Shown here piece after piece: positions 43,499 through 52,391 of a DNA stretch of 64,000 bases. The position numbers and the translations under genes are program-made. This stretch comes from Pontibacter litorisediminis (lineage in GTDB: Bacteria; Bacteroidota; Bacteroidia; Cytophagales; Hymenobacteraceae). Below the pieces are notes generated by a model that was given only the letters and a program-made list of their open reading frames with translations, searched no databases and was not told where the DNA came from. Each line of letters opens with the position of its first letter. Position 1 is the first letter of the stretch. The stretch is taken from NCBI RefSeq assembly GCF_029360645.1, contig NZ_JARDUA010000006.1:186001-250000 (forward strand). The letters run 5' to 3'.

Positions 43499-44119
43499 AT
43501 GCAAAGACCGCTGAGACTTGTACTGCTGGCAGGCCTGGCGCTGGTTGTTTTTTACTTCCTGCAGGATGCCATTTTTAACGACGACAACTACATAAAGCCG
43601 CTGCTGCAGGAGCGGGAGGAGAAAGACCTCTCGTTCAGGAGCCGCACCAACAGCCCCTTTGATGATGCCGGGCGCCGCGCCTTTAAGAACCTGGTGTACT
43701 ACGAGCCCAACCTCGACTACCGCGTGAACGCCCGTGTGGAGAAACTGGCCAAGCAGGACACACTGCTCATGCCCCTGACCAACGGGAGCTATGAACCATA
43801 CCTGCGCTATGGCACGGCTACCTTTAAATTGGAAGGGGAGGAGCTCCAACTGATGCTCTACCGGAAGCTAAGCGGGGAGAAAGAGCAGCTTTTCGTGCCC
43901 TTCACCGACAAGACCAACGGGTTCGAGACCTATGGCGGCGGCCGTTTTATGGATGTGCCCTTTGAGGAAGGCGATGAAAAAGTAGTGCTGGACTTTAACA
44001 GGGCCTACAGCCCTTTCTGTGCCTACAACCCGGATTACGTGTGCCCGCTGCCGCCTAAGGAAAACCGGCTGAGCATTGCGGTGCCGGCAGGGGAGAAGAC
44101 CTACGAAGCTCACGAGTAA
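43499..44119 (+). CDS. DUF1684 membrane-anchored protein
   Basis: A 206-residue protein with one N-terminal membrane anchor (about residues 7-24) and a DUF1684 domain: REEKDLSFRSRTNSPF, LVYYEPNLDYRVNARVE, FVPFTDKTNGFETYGGGRFMDV, DFNRAYSPFCAYNPDYVCPLPPKENRL. The domain faces the periplasm. The family is of unknown function, with metal or ligand binding suggested by the conserved cysteines. Confidence 0.85.
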   Translation: MQRPLRLVLLAGLALVVFYFLQDAIFNDDNYIKPLLQEREEKDLSFRSRTNSPFDDAGRRAFKNLVYYEPNLDYRVNARVEKLAKQDTLLMPLTNGSYEPYLRYGTATFKLEGEELQLMLYRKLSGEKEQLFVPFTDKTNGFETYGGGRFMDVPFEEGDEKVVLDFNRAYSPFCAYNPDYVCPLPPKENRLSIAVPAGEKTYEAHE

Positions 44120-44212
44120 AGCGCAGGAGGCAAACCAAGGCTGTAAAGTATAATTGTTAGGTTAACTTTTGCCTTTAGCCATTCGTCTTTCCTCCCGTAT
44201 CATAATTATCCT

Positions 44213-44220
44213 TAATTTTG
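44213..44220 (+). promoter_or_regulatory. Bacteroidota-type -7 promoter element for pheT
   Basis: TAATTTTG fits TAnnTTTG and lies 51 bases before the pheT start. It argues against the upstream alternative start at 44218, which would fall inside the promoter. Confidence 0.65.
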
Positions 44221-44271
44221 GAAAAGATTGGTTTCCGGATCGGGAACCGAGAGAACACAACAACGAATAAC

Positions 44272-46689
44272 ATGCTGATTTCATTCGACTGGCTGAAACA
44301 ACTCATACATACTGATAAAACCGCTGAAGAGATAGGAGTGCTGCTGACCGGCTCCGGACTGGAGGTGGAGGGAATCCATACGTTTGATGTGGTGCAGGGA
44401 GGACTGGAAGGCATCGTGATCGGAGAGGTGCTCACCTGTGAGCGCCACCCGGATGCCGACAAACTGAGCCTGACAACGGTGGATATTGGCACCGGCGAGC
44501 CGAGCCAGATCGTGTGCGGTGCGCCTAACGTGGCCGCTGGGCAGAAAGTGGTGGTCGCCACGGTAAACAGCACGCTGTACCCCACCGGGGGCGAGCCTTT
44601 CAAGATCAAGAAGTCCAAGATCCGCGGAGCTGTGTCGGAGGGGATGATTTGTGCCGAGGATGAGATCGGCATTGGGCAATCGCATGCCGGCATCATGGTG
44701 CTGGACACTGATCTGCCGAACGGAACGCCAGCCGCTGAGTTCTTCGGCCTGGGCTCCGACAAGGTATTCGAGATTGGCCTGACGCCGAACCGCGCCGATG
44801 CCGCCTCGCATTACGGCGTAGCCCGCGACCTGCAGGCGCTGCTGGATGCCAGGGCGCAGCTGCCAAGTATAGACGATTTCAAAGTAGACAACACCTCCCG
44901 CCCCATTGCGGTAGAGGTAGAAAACTCGGATGCTTGCCCGCGCTATGCCGGGGTAACGGTATCGGGTATAAAAGTAGGTCCGTCGCCGGAGTGGATGCAG
45001 AAACGCCTGCGCGCCATTGGCCTCTCGCCTATCAACAACGTGGTGGACGTGACCAACTATGTGCTGCATGAGCTGGGCCAGCCGCTGCACGCCTTTGATG
45101 CCGATAAGATTAAAGGCGATAAAATTGTGGTGAAGAATGCGGAAGCAGGCACTACTTTCAAAACGCTGGACGGCGTTGAGCGCAAGCTGAACCCAACCGA
45201 TTTGATGATCTGCAACGCAGAGGAGCCCATGGCGATTGGCGGCATTTTTGGGGGCGAGGAATCCGGCGTGACAGACGCAACCACCAGCATCTTTATCGAG
45301 AGCGCCTACTTCTCAGCTAACTCTATCCGCCGCACAGGTATGGCGCATGGTTTAAAGACCGATGCCTCGTTCCGCTTTGAGCGCGGCACTGACCCGAACA
45401 TGGTGCTAACGGCGCTGAAGCGGGCGGCCCTGCTGGTGCAGGAGGTAGCCGGAGGCGAGGTAAGCTCCAGAATCGTAGATGTGTACCCGCTGCCCATTCA
45501 AAATAACGAGGTGAAGCTGAATATTGAGCGTGCCCATACGTTGATCGGCCAGCACATCGGGGTGGAGCGCATCAAAACTATACTTACCGATCTGGGTATT
45601 GAGATCACCAACGAAACGGAGACGGACCTGACGCTGTCGGTGCCGCCGTTTAAGGTGGACGTGACCCGCGAGGCCGATGTGGTGGAGGAGATCCTGCGCA
45701 TCTACGGTTTCAACAACATTGAGATGAGCGAGAACCTGGCCACCTCCTACCTGGCCAAGTTCCCGAACCCCTACGCCGAGGACGTGACGGAGACGATCAT
45801 GAGCTACATCGCAGCCAACGGCTTCCATGAGATCATCACCAACTCCATTACCAACTCCAACTACTACAAACCGGCCGGTGAGGCGGAGGTAGCCACGCTG
45901 GTGAATGTGGTAAACTATAACTCCGAGGACCTGGACGTGCTGCGCAAGAGCATGGTGTTCTCTGGCCTGGAGGTGCTGCGCCGCAACATCAACCGCCGCC
46001 AGCGCGACCTGAAGCTGTTCGAGCTGGGCAAGGTATACGAGCTGCAGGACGGTGACTACCAAGAGAGCCGCCGCCTGTCGCTGTACATGACAGGCAACGG
46101 AACGGCCGAAAGCTGGAAGCAGCCAAGTATAAAAACCGCCTTTCACGATTTGGCTGGCGTGGTGCAGAACGTGCTGCGCAAGCTGAACGCCGGGGACTTT
46201 GAGGTGCAGAACCTGGAGGCAAACCCTTATATGCGCCAAGGCATCGCCTATGTGAAGAATGGCACCGTAGTGGCCGAGCTGGGTGTGCTGGATGCGGGCG
46301 TAACGCGCTTTATGGAGGTGAAGGAGCAGGTATGGTACGCCGAGCTGAACTGGGATTACCTCCTGAAGAAGTACAAAGACAAACTGGTGGCCGGGGAGCT
46401 GCCCAAGTTCCCGGAAGTGCGCCGCGACCTGTCGCTGGTGCTGGACAAGCATGTGACCTTCGACGAAGTGAAGAAGGTAGCCTTTAGAGTGGAGCGCAAG
46501 CTGCTGCAGGATGTGAATGTGTTTGACGTGTACGAGGGCGATAAGATCGAGGCGGGCAAGAAGGCTTACGCCCTGAGCTTTACCCTGCAGGACAGGCAGC
46601 AGACCCTGACCGATAAGGTGATCGACAGTACCATGAGCCGCCTGATGCAGCAATTTGAGAAACAACTGGGAGCTTTTATCCGCAAATAA
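44272..46689 (+). CDS. pheT: Phenylalanyl-tRNA synthetase beta subunit
   Basis: Charges tRNA-Phe together with PheS. The 805-residue protein shows the N-terminal tRNA-binding domain (CERHPDADKLSLTTVDIG...VCGAPNV), the B3/B4 editing region, the B5 domain, the catalytic-like core with FRFERGTDPNM, and the C-terminal ferredoxin-like anticodon-binding domain (KFPEVRRDLSLVLDK). ATG 44272 (MLISFDWL) matches the family start. pheS is not in the window. The next gene follows after 4 bases. Confidence 0.96.
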   Translation: MLISFDWLKQLIHTDKTAEEIGVLLTGSGLEVEGIHTFDVVQGGLEGIVIGEVLTCERHPDADKLSLTTVDIGTGEPSQIVCGAPNVAAGQKVVVATVNSTLYPTGGEPFKIKKSKIRGAVSEGMICAEDEIGIGQSHAGIMVLDTDLPNGTPAAEFFGLGSDKVFEIGLTPNRADAASHYGVARDLQALLDARAQLPSIDDFKVDNTSRPIAVEVENSDACPRYAGVTVSGIKVGPSPEWMQKRLRAIGLSPINNVVDVTNYVLHELGQPLHAFDADKIKGDKIVVKNAEAGTTFKTLDGVERKLNPTDLMICNAEEPMAIGGIFGGEESGVTDATTSIFIESAYFSANSIRRTGMAHGLKTDASFRFERGTDPNMVLTALKRAALLVQEVAGGEVSSRIVDVYPLPIQNNEVKLNIERAHTLIGQHIGVERIKTILTDLGIEITNETETDLTLSVPPFKVDVTREADVVEEILRIYGFNNIEMSENLATSYLAKFPNPYAEDVTETIMSYIAANGFHEIITNSITNSNYYKPAGEAEVATLVNVVNYNSEDLDVLRKSMVFSGLEVLRRNINRRQRDLKLFELGKVYELQDGDYQESRRLSLYMTGNGTAESWKQPSIKTAFHDLAGVVQNVLRKLNAGDFEVQNLEANPYMRQGIAYVKNGTVVAELGVLDAGVTRFMEVKEQVWYAELNWDYLLKKYKDKLVAGELPKFPEVRRDLSLVLDKHVTFDEVKKVAFRVERKLLQDVNVFDVYEGDKIEAGKKAYALSFTLQDRQQTLTDKVIDSTMSRLMQQFEKQLGAFIRK

Positions 46690-46693
46690 CGTT

Positions 46694-46990
46694 ATGCCAA
46701 AGGAAAAGCAAGTACAACAACTCCGGCATATTGAAGATAAGCTGCGAAAATTAATCCAGCGCCATACCGAGGTGCAGCAACGGCTTGTGCGGGCGCAGGA
46801 GCAGGTAAAGCAGCTTGAGGGCCTGCTGGACGAGAAAGACCAGCAGATAAAAAATTTTCAAAATCAGGAGAATATTGTTAAAATTGTAGACGCGATAGCA
46901 GGAAACGCTGCAAATTCGACAGAGTTGAAGCTCAAGCTAAACGAATATATCAGGGAAATTGATAAGTGCATCGCTTACCTACAAGACTAA
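46694..46990 (+). CDS. Coiled-coil protein between pheT and zapA
   Basis: A 98-residue protein that is mostly coiled coil (LRHIEDKLRKLIQRHTEVQQRLVRAQEQVKQLEGLLDEKD), ending in a conserved-looking LKLNEYIREIDKCIAYL. It occupies the place directly upstream of zapA that is conserved in Bacteroidota and may act in cell division with ZapA. That role is inferred from order only. ATG 46694 is chosen over an upstream start inside pheT. Confidence 0.75.
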   Translation: MPKEKQVQQLRHIEDKLRKLIQRHTEVQQRLVRAQEQVKQLEGLLDEKDQQIKNFQNQENIVKIVDAIAGNAANSTELKLKLNEYIREIDKCIAYLQD

Positions 46991-47049
46991 GTATGAGCCT
47001 GTAAGCAGCTCGGAAAGGCCGGTAAGCATGACCATAAACCACGCAACGG

Positions 47050-47337
47050 ATGAGTGAATTATCGATCAAGATTCGCATCGCAGAACGCGAGTATCCGATG
47101 CGGGTGAAGGAAGAGGAAGAGGAAAGAATCAGAGCAGTAGGAAAGATCCTGAACGAGCGCCTGCGCTTCTACAAGGATCAGTTCGGTATACAGGACAAGC
47201 AGGATCTGCTGGCGATGGTGGCGTTTGAGACCATGGCCGAGAAGATGAAGCTGGAGGAGGAGAATGCCTCCCATGCCTCCGAGGTAAACCAGCAGCTCGA
47301 CCTTCTGGACGATCTCTTATCAGCAGTGAATAAATAA
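47050..47337 (+). CDS. zapA: Cell division protein ZapA
   Basis: A 95-residue FtsZ-associated protein that stabilises the Z ring. The family pattern is SIKIRIAEREYPMRVKEEEEERIRAVGKILNERL, then a long helix ending DLLDDLLSAVNK. It follows the coiled-coil protein by 59 bases. Charged residues dominate, as is usual for Bacteroidota ZapA. Confidence 0.9.
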   Translation: MSELSIKIRIAEREYPMRVKEEEEERIRAVGKILNERLRFYKDQFGIQDKQDLLAMVAFETMAEKMKLEEENASHASEVNQQLDLLDDLLSAVNK

Positions 47338-47343
47338 ACCGGA

Positions 47344-47368
47344 GGAGGCCTTTGCAGCCTCCGTTTAT
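47344..47368 (+). terminator. Weak terminator after zapA
   Basis: GGAGGC (47344-47349) pairs with GCCTCC (47357-47362), followed by a T-rich tail that contains TATACTT. The short stem and interrupted T-run make partial read-through into rny likely. Confidence 0.45.
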
Positions 47369-47455
47369 ACTTTCGTTTAGGCCCAGAAGCCACACACCAT
47401 GTCCCCCTTTGCAGGTGCTTGCTAAGCGTATTAAACAAACATAAACGCTATAGTT

Positions 47456-49054
47456 ATGCCCGACATCCTTTATATTGTATTAACCGCTCTGGTGGCGCTC
47501 ATTGTGGGCGTCGTAATTGGGCGTGTGCTCCTGCAAAAGGTTTTTAAGCAGCAGGAGGAAGAGGCGCGCCAAAGAGCCAAAAGCATCGTTCGCGAGGCTG
47601 AGCTTAATGCAGAGAGCATTAAGAAAGACCGCATCCTGGAGGCTAAGGAGAAATACCTGAAGATGAAAGCCGAGTTCGAGGAGGAGATGAACAAGAAGAA
47701 GAACATCATCATCCAGAACGAGAACAAGGTAAAGCAGCGCGAGCAGCAGGTGCAGAAACAGATGGAGCAGGCCAAGCGCCTGGAGACCGACCTGCACAAG
47801 GAGAAAGAGAACCTGCACGCAGACCTGGAGAAAGAAAAAAAGCACCTGCATGCCCAGCAGGAGCAGCTGAAGAAGCGTAAGGAAGAAGTGGAGCAGCAGC
47901 ACGAGGAGGTTGTGAGCCAACTGGAGCGCATTGCCGGCCTAACCGCCTCTGAGGCCCGCGAGCAGCTGGTGGAGGCCCTGAAGAATGAGGCGCAGTCCCG
48001 TGCCTCGTCGCACATCAAGGATATTGTGGCCCAGGCCAAGCTAACCGCCACCAAGGAAGCCAAGAAAATCGTTATCGAGACCATCCAGCGTACGGCTGCC
48101 GAGCATGCCATTGAGAACTGCGTGTCGGTGTTCAACATCGAGAGCGACGACATCAAAGGCAAGATCATCGGTCGTGAAGGCCGTAACATCCGTGCCCTGG
48201 AGGCAGCCACCGGCGTGGAGATTATCGTGGACGACACGCCAGAGGCGATCATCATCTCTGGCTTCGACCCGGTTCGCCGCGAGATTGCGCGCCTGTCACT
48301 GCACCGCCTCGTAGCTGACGGCCGTATCCACCCGGCCCGTATTGAGGAGGTGGTAACCAAGACCCGCAAGAACATTGAGGAAGAGATTGTGGAGATAGGG
48401 GAGCGTACCGCTATTGACCTGGGTATCCACGGCCTGCATCCGGAGCTGATTAAGATGGTGGGCCGCATGCGCTTCCGTTCGTCTTACGGACAGAACCTGC
48501 TGCAGCACTCGCGTGAGGTAGCCAACCTTTGCGCCACCATGGCCGCCGAGCTAGGCCTGAACGTGAAGCATGCCAAACGCGCCGGGCTGTTGCACGATAT
48601 TGGCAAGGTTACGCCAGACGAGCCGGAACTGCCGCACGCCATCATTGGTATGGAGCTTGCCAAGAAGTATAAAGAGCATCCGGACGTGTGCAACGCCATC
48701 GGTGCCCACCACGACGAGATTGAGATGACTGCGATGGTTTCTCCGCTGGTACAGGCTTGCGATGCCATCTCTGGCTCCAGACCAGGCGCCCGCCGCGAGA
48801 TCATGGAGTCGTACATCAAGCGTTTGAAAGAGCTGGAAGAGGCAGCCGTGTCTTTCGACGGCGTGAACCAGTGCTACGCCATACAGGCCGGCCGTGAGCT
48901 GCGCGTGATGGTGGACGCCGATAACGTAACGGACGAAAAAGCACAGCAACTCTCTTTCGATATCTCCCAGAAGATAGAGAAAGAGATGCAGTACCCGGGC
49001 CAGATCAAGATCACGGTGATCCGGGAGATGCGCGCCATCAGCTACGCCAAGTAA
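47456..49054 (+). CDS. rny: Ribonuclease Y
   Basis: Membrane-anchored endoribonuclease that starts mRNA decay. The 532-residue protein has an N-terminal span (about residues 4-22), a long coiled coil (to about residue 200), a KH domain ([36 protein letters not shown]) and an HD domain ([20 protein letters not shown]). It matches the usual family length and layout. A strong terminator follows. Confidence 0.96.
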   Translation: MPDILYIVLTALVALIVGVVIGRVLLQKVFKQQEEEARQRAKSIVREAELNAESIKKDRILEAKEKYLKMKAEFEEEMNKKKNIIIQNENKVKQREQQVQKQMEQAKRLETDLHKEKENLHADLEKEKKHLHAQQEQLKKRKEEVEQQHEEVVSQLERIAGLTASEAREQLVEALKNEAQSRASSHIKDIVAQAKLTATKEAKKIVIETIQRTAAEHAIENCVSVFNIESDDIKGKIIGREGRNIRALEAATGVEIIVDDTPEAIIISGFDPVRREIARLSLHRLVADGRIHPARIEEVVTKTRKNIEEEIVEIGERTAIDLGIHGLHPELIKMVGRMRFRSSYGQNLLQHSREVANLCATMAAELGLNVKHAKRAGLLHDIGKVTPDEPELPHAIIGMELAKKYKEHPDVCNAIGAHHDEIEMTAMVSPLVQACDAISGSRPGARREIMESYIKRLKELEEAAVSFDGVNQCYAIQAGRELRVMVDADNVTDEKAQQLSFDISQKIEKEMQYPGQIKITVIREMRAISYAK

Positions 49055-49082
49055 GCTTTACATTTGATATTAAATAAGGTTG

Positions 49083-49119
49083 AACCGCCTGCTGCATCTG
49101 TGGCAGGCGGTTTTGTTTT
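49083..49119 (+). terminator. Rho-independent terminator after rny
   Basis: AACCGCCTGC (49083-49092) pairs with GCAGGCGGTT (49103-49112), followed by a T-rich tail. The downstream region to 49331 is notably AT-rich and holds no supported gene. Confidence 0.88.
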
Positions 49120-49331
49120 ACCTGTACTTTGTGGTGGGGTATTTATTAAAATAAAAGGTTTAATATTAATGTACTATCGGATTTATACTTATATTTATTC
49201 ATGGAATAGTCTATAATAAGGTTGCGACTTGAAAGCACTAAGGGTTGCAAATGATTAGAGAGTAAGTAGAGATCGTGCTTCATCCCTACGAGTTGCTCCA
49301 TGCCAAATAATTGATCTAATCGTTCAAGAAG

Positions 49332-50222
49332 ATGAGAAAGAAGTTATCCGTATCTCTAGTTGCTTCCATTGCCTTATTGGCTTTCGCTTGTAATCAGCGC
49401 GAGGATGTAACCCAGTTTGCCCCGGTAGAGGTGTATCCCCAGGATTCGGTACTGAGTTCCCTGCCCACCAAGAAAGCCATGGTCATCGTTGCGCATGATG
49501 ATGACATGTCCGCAATGACTGGTACAATCTCTAAGCTGAACAAGGAAGGATGGGAAATACGCGCTGTGAGCTTTCCCCAGACTCAGGAGCGCAACGAGGC
49601 GCATCTGAAGGCTTGCCAGAATATCCTGGATGCGGTTACATTCTTCGATTTGAAACAATCGCAGTACAGAAACGACCTCGATACGAATGAGTACCTGTAC
49701 CAGGCCATTCCGAAAGAAGCTTTCTCGAAGGTCTTCAATTATGCGCCTGTTGAAAAAGAGCTGGTCGAGCACGTGAACGAGTTTCAACCTTCTGTCATTT
49801 TTACGCTGGACAATGAGATCGGAGCCTATGGCCACCCAGAACATGTTTTCCTCAGCCAAATGGTGCTAGATCTTACTACGTCAGCCTCCATCAAACCATC
49901 GTACATCTACCAGAACGTTTACACAGATCACATGGAAGCGACAATCATGGAGCGGCTGGGAAGGCTAATGCAGGAGTGGGGCTTTCCCGGGAACGGCTGG
50001 GAAGTCGCAAAGCAGTCGTACAAAGTAAACGGCATGCCGGAGCCATCGGTCCAGGTCAACATTGCGGATGAGGCGCAGGCGAAAATGGATTACCTCAAAT
50101 CCTATAATGAAAGTGAAAGAAAGACAATCGGGCTATACATTCCTGCCTTCGAAGACTATTCAGCAGAGGAGTACTTCAGGATATTTGACAGAGAGTTCTT
50201 TCGAGTCATCAAAGTAAACTAG
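49332..50222 (+). CDS. PIG-L / LmbE family deacetylase-like lipoprotein
   Basis: A 296-residue exported protein of the PIG-L (LmbE) family of zinc-dependent N-acetyl-sugar deacetylases. The signal ends at Cys20 (LAFAC). The zinc motif AHDDD lies at residues 54-58 (usually PHPDD/AHPDD, so the second residue is unusual), and a second ligand region reads YGHPEH. The substrate is unknown. Codon use looks less GC-biased than in its neighbours, and the 5' flank is AT-rich, which hints at transfer. Confidence 0.8.
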   Translation: MRKKLSVSLVASIALLAFACNQREDVTQFAPVEVYPQDSVLSSLPTKKAMVIVAHDDDMSAMTGTISKLNKEGWEIRAVSFPQTQERNEAHLKACQNILDAVTFFDLKQSQYRNDLDTNEYLYQAIPKEAFSKVFNYAPVEKELVEHVNEFQPSVIFTLDNEIGAYGHPEHVFLSQMVLDLTTSASIKPSYIYQNVYTDHMEATIMERLGRLMQEWGFPGNGWEVAKQSYKVNGMPEPSVQVNIADEAQAKMDYLKSYNESERKTIGLYIPAFEDYSAEEYFRIFDREFFRVIKVN

Positions 50223-50366
50223 TGTTGGTGTTGTAGGTAACAATCTAGGGCAGAGAAGAACCCACTCTGCCGGTACCTGCGCCTAACGTTTAAATGACAA
50301 GCGCTGCGAAAGCATAAAGCCCCTGCAGAAACCGCAGAGGCTTTATAGGTAACTTAGCTATAGGTA

Positions 50367-50954
50367 TTATTTTATGATCTTGCTCAGACCCACCACCACG
50401 GCAGCCACCCGGATGGCATCGAAGATGCGTGGCTCTGTAGTGCCCAACTGCATCACAGACGCCTCGTGCGAGGTAACGCAGCGCTCGCAGCCGTTGATGG
50501 CGGAGATGGCCAAGCTCATCAGCTCAAAGAACTCCTTGCCCAGCACCGGCTTCATCATGATGTTCATTTTGATGCGGGCAGGCTGCTGCTCGTACACCTC
50601 CTTGCCAGCAAAGTGGCGGAAGCGGTAGAGAATGTTGTTGGTGGCCAGCAAAGAGGCGCAGGCAATGGCCTCGGCTACCTCACCTTGCTCGGCGCCGTTC
50701 TCCAGCGCTTTGGCTTCAAATGCCTTCGCCAGCACGTCGTTCTCCTCGTTGGCCGCCGCCGCCAGGGCCAGCAGGTAGGCCTCTTTTATACTTAGCGTTT
50801 CGCCGCCCAGTGCGCTTTTCAGGTTCACGCGCAGGTCGCGCAGGTAGCGCGATTCGGTGTCTGTGAGTTTCTCCAGGGACGGGAAGGAGCTATCCTCCGC
50901 CAGGCCCAGGTCCTTCAGTAAATCTATCTTTGTTTCTTGTGTTGCAGTCAGCAT
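50367..50954 (-). CDS. AhpD-type alkylhydroperoxidase (carboxymuconolactone decarboxylase family)
   Basis: A 195-residue protein of the AhpD family. The redox site C156-E-R-C159-x3-H163 lies in INGCERCVTSHEASV, as needed for the peroxidase/disulfide reductase activity. AhpD often regenerates AhpC-type peroxiredoxins, and a peroxiredoxin gene lies immediately upstream on the same strand. The gap of 143 bases contains its own promoter element. Confidence 0.88.
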   Translation of the reverse strand: MLTATQETKIDLLKDLGLAEDSSFPSLEKLTDTESRYLRDLRVNLKSALGGETLSIKEAYLLALAAAANEENDVLAKAFEAKALENGAEQGEVAEAIACASLLATNNILYRFRHFAGKEVYEQQPARIKMNIMMKPVLGKEFFELMSLAISAINGCERCVTSHEASVMQLGTTEPRIFDAIRVAAVVVGLSKIIK

Positions 50955-50982
50955 ATAAGGGTGATTTTAGTTTGCGTGGATT

Positions 50983-50990
50983 CAAAACTA
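50983..50990 (-). promoter_or_regulatory. Bacteroidota-type -7 promoter element for the AhpD gene
   Basis: CAAAACTA on the plus strand reads TAGTTTTG on the minus strand, fitting TAnnTTTG, 28 bases before the start. Confidence 0.55.
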
Positions 50991-51097
50991 AAACGAAGCA
51001 TGGCGGCGGGCAGCCAGACAACAGGAGATCATTCCGGCCGCCCCGCCATACATCAGTCTAAATAAACTATATGAAAAGTGCGCAGTGCGCGTGAAGA

Positions 51098-51655
51098 TTA
51101 GGCTTCGATGGTTTCCTCGCCTTTCTGCCAGTTGCAAGGGCAAAGCTCATCTGTTTGCAGGGCGTCCAGCACGCGCAGCACTTCGGCCACGTTGCGGCCC
51201 ACGTTCAGGTCGTTTAGGCTCACCCAGCGGATGATGCCCTGCGGGTCCACGATATAGGTGGCGCGATAAGCTACTTTTTCCTCGGCCTGCAGAATGCCCA
51301 GCTCCTCAGCCAACGACTTAGAGGTATCGGCCAGCATCGGGAAGCGTAGGTTGCGCAGGTCCTCGTGGTCGCGGCGCCAGGCGGCATGCACAAACTCCGA
51401 GTCGGTGGAGGCCCCGATCAGCACAGCGTCGCGGTCGCGGAACTCATCGTAGTTCTTGTTGAACTCGGCGATCTCGGTAGGGCACACGAACGTGAAATCC
51501 TTGGGCCACCAGAACATCACCATCCACTGCTCGTTGTGGCGGTGCGTCTCGCTAGAGATTTCGTAAAACTCCTTGCCTTTTTCTATAGATACTACGGCCT
51601 GCTTCTTAAACTCCGGGAAAACCGAGCCAACGGATAAAATTCTATTTTCAGTCAT
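51098..51655 (-). CDS. ahpC: AhpC-type 2-Cys peroxiredoxin
   Basis: A 185-residue peroxide reductase. The peroxidatic cysteine is C58 in WPKDFTFVCPTEI; near the end two cysteines (C172 and C174, in ELCPCNW) can supply the resolving thiol. The sequence is of the actinobacterial/Bacteroidota AhpC branch that pairs with AhpD rather than AhpF, which fits the neighbouring ahpD. It belongs to the peroxide group with dps and oxyR. Confidence 0.92.
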   Translation of the reverse strand: MTENRILSVGSVFPEFKKQAVVSIEKGKEFYEISSETHRHNEQWMVMFWWPKDFTFVCPTEIAEFNKNYDEFRDRDAVLIGASTDSEFVHAAWRRDHEDLRNLRFPMLADTSKSLAEELGILQAEEKVAYRATYIVDPQGIIRWVSLNDLNVGRNVAEVLRVLDALQTDELCPCNWQKGEETIEA

Positions 51656-51750
51656 TTTTAAAGTATAAAGGGTGAATTATGCATGAGTGAAAGTATGGCT
51701 GCCAGCGCAGCTTATACTTTAATGAAGTCTTATGTTCTTTGTCTAAGTTT

Positions 51751-52224
51751 TTAGCTCAGGAAAGCCTTTAGCATCCAGAGCGTTTTCTCATTTTCGTGGA
51801 TGTCCTCGCTGATGAGGCTCACGGTGCCCTCGTCGCCGGTCTCGGCGGCCAGCTTCAGAATCTCACGCTCCAGGTCCAGCAGGGTGCTCAGGTTTTGGTG
51901 CGTGGCCGCCACTGTTTCTTTGCCGTCGCTCAGGTTGCCCGCCTCTTTTATACTTGACACGCGCAGGTACTCCGAGAACGCATGAAGCGGTTGTTGGCCA
52001 ATGGTGAGGATGCGCTCGGCAATGGCATCTATCCTGCCGAGGGCAGTGTTGTAGAGTTCCTCAAACTTGCCGTGCAGCTGGAAGAAGTACACCCCCTTGA
52101 TGTTCCAGTGGAAGCCGCGCAGGTTCTGGTAGTACAGGTGGTAATTTGCCAGCAGCTCATTCAGCTTCTCTGCTACTTGCTTGCTGTCTTCTTTCTGTAG
52201 TCCGATGTTCGATAGTTTTTCCAT
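51751..52224 (-). CDS. dps: Dps ferritin-like DNA-protecting protein
   Basis: A 157-residue Dps that stores iron and consumes peroxide at a di-iron site between subunits. The ligands are seen in NLRGFHWNIKG, HGKFEELYNTALGRIDAIAERIL. The length is normal. It is divergent from oxyR, with a shared symmetrical control region at 52263-52341, and stands upstream of ahpC on the same strand. Confidence 0.94.
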   Translation of the reverse strand: MEKLSNIGLQKEDSKQVAEKLNELLANYHLYYQNLRGFHWNIKGVYFFQLHGKFEELYNTALGRIDAIAERILTIGQQPLHAFSEYLRVSSIKEAGNLSDGKETVAATHQNLSTLLDLEREILKLAAETGDEGTVSLISEDIHENEKTLWMLKAFLS

Positions 52225-52262
52225 GTCTTATTTACTGCTGTTGTTCTGCGATCTTGTTATGA

Positions 52263-52341
52263 CAAAGGTCCTGTTAATGGCCATATATATCAAATCGATT
52301 GTTTTTATACTTTGATAGATGAAGTTTATGATGTAGCTTTG
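52263..52341. promoter_or_regulatory. Divergent dps-oxyR control region
   Basis: An inverted repeat ATATATCAAA (52285-52294) and TTTGATAGAT (52311-52320) with a 16-base spacer. Rightwards, TTTG at 52311 is followed 19 bases later by TAGCTTTG (52334-52341), a full Bacteroidota promoter for oxyR. Leftwards, TTTG at 52294-52291 is followed 20 bases later by GACCTTTG (52270-52263), one base off consensus, for dps. The two -33 elements are thus inside the repeat arms, as expected for an operator that controls both genes. Confidence 0.7.
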
Positions 52342-52391
52342 TGTAGCCTGAAGCAAAAAGAATAGGCGCTGGATTTTGAATTGAGTACCTG

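Noticed and set aside
45406-46665. Long open frame on the minus strand, 419 codons, opposite pheT
   Set aside because: Composition dominated by H, L, Q and V with no family pattern; it mirrors the codon bias of pheT.
47338-47455. 6S RNA downstream of zapA, as in proteobacteria
   Set aside because: The gap is only 118 bases, contains a weak terminator and does not fold into the long bulged hairpin of 6S RNA.
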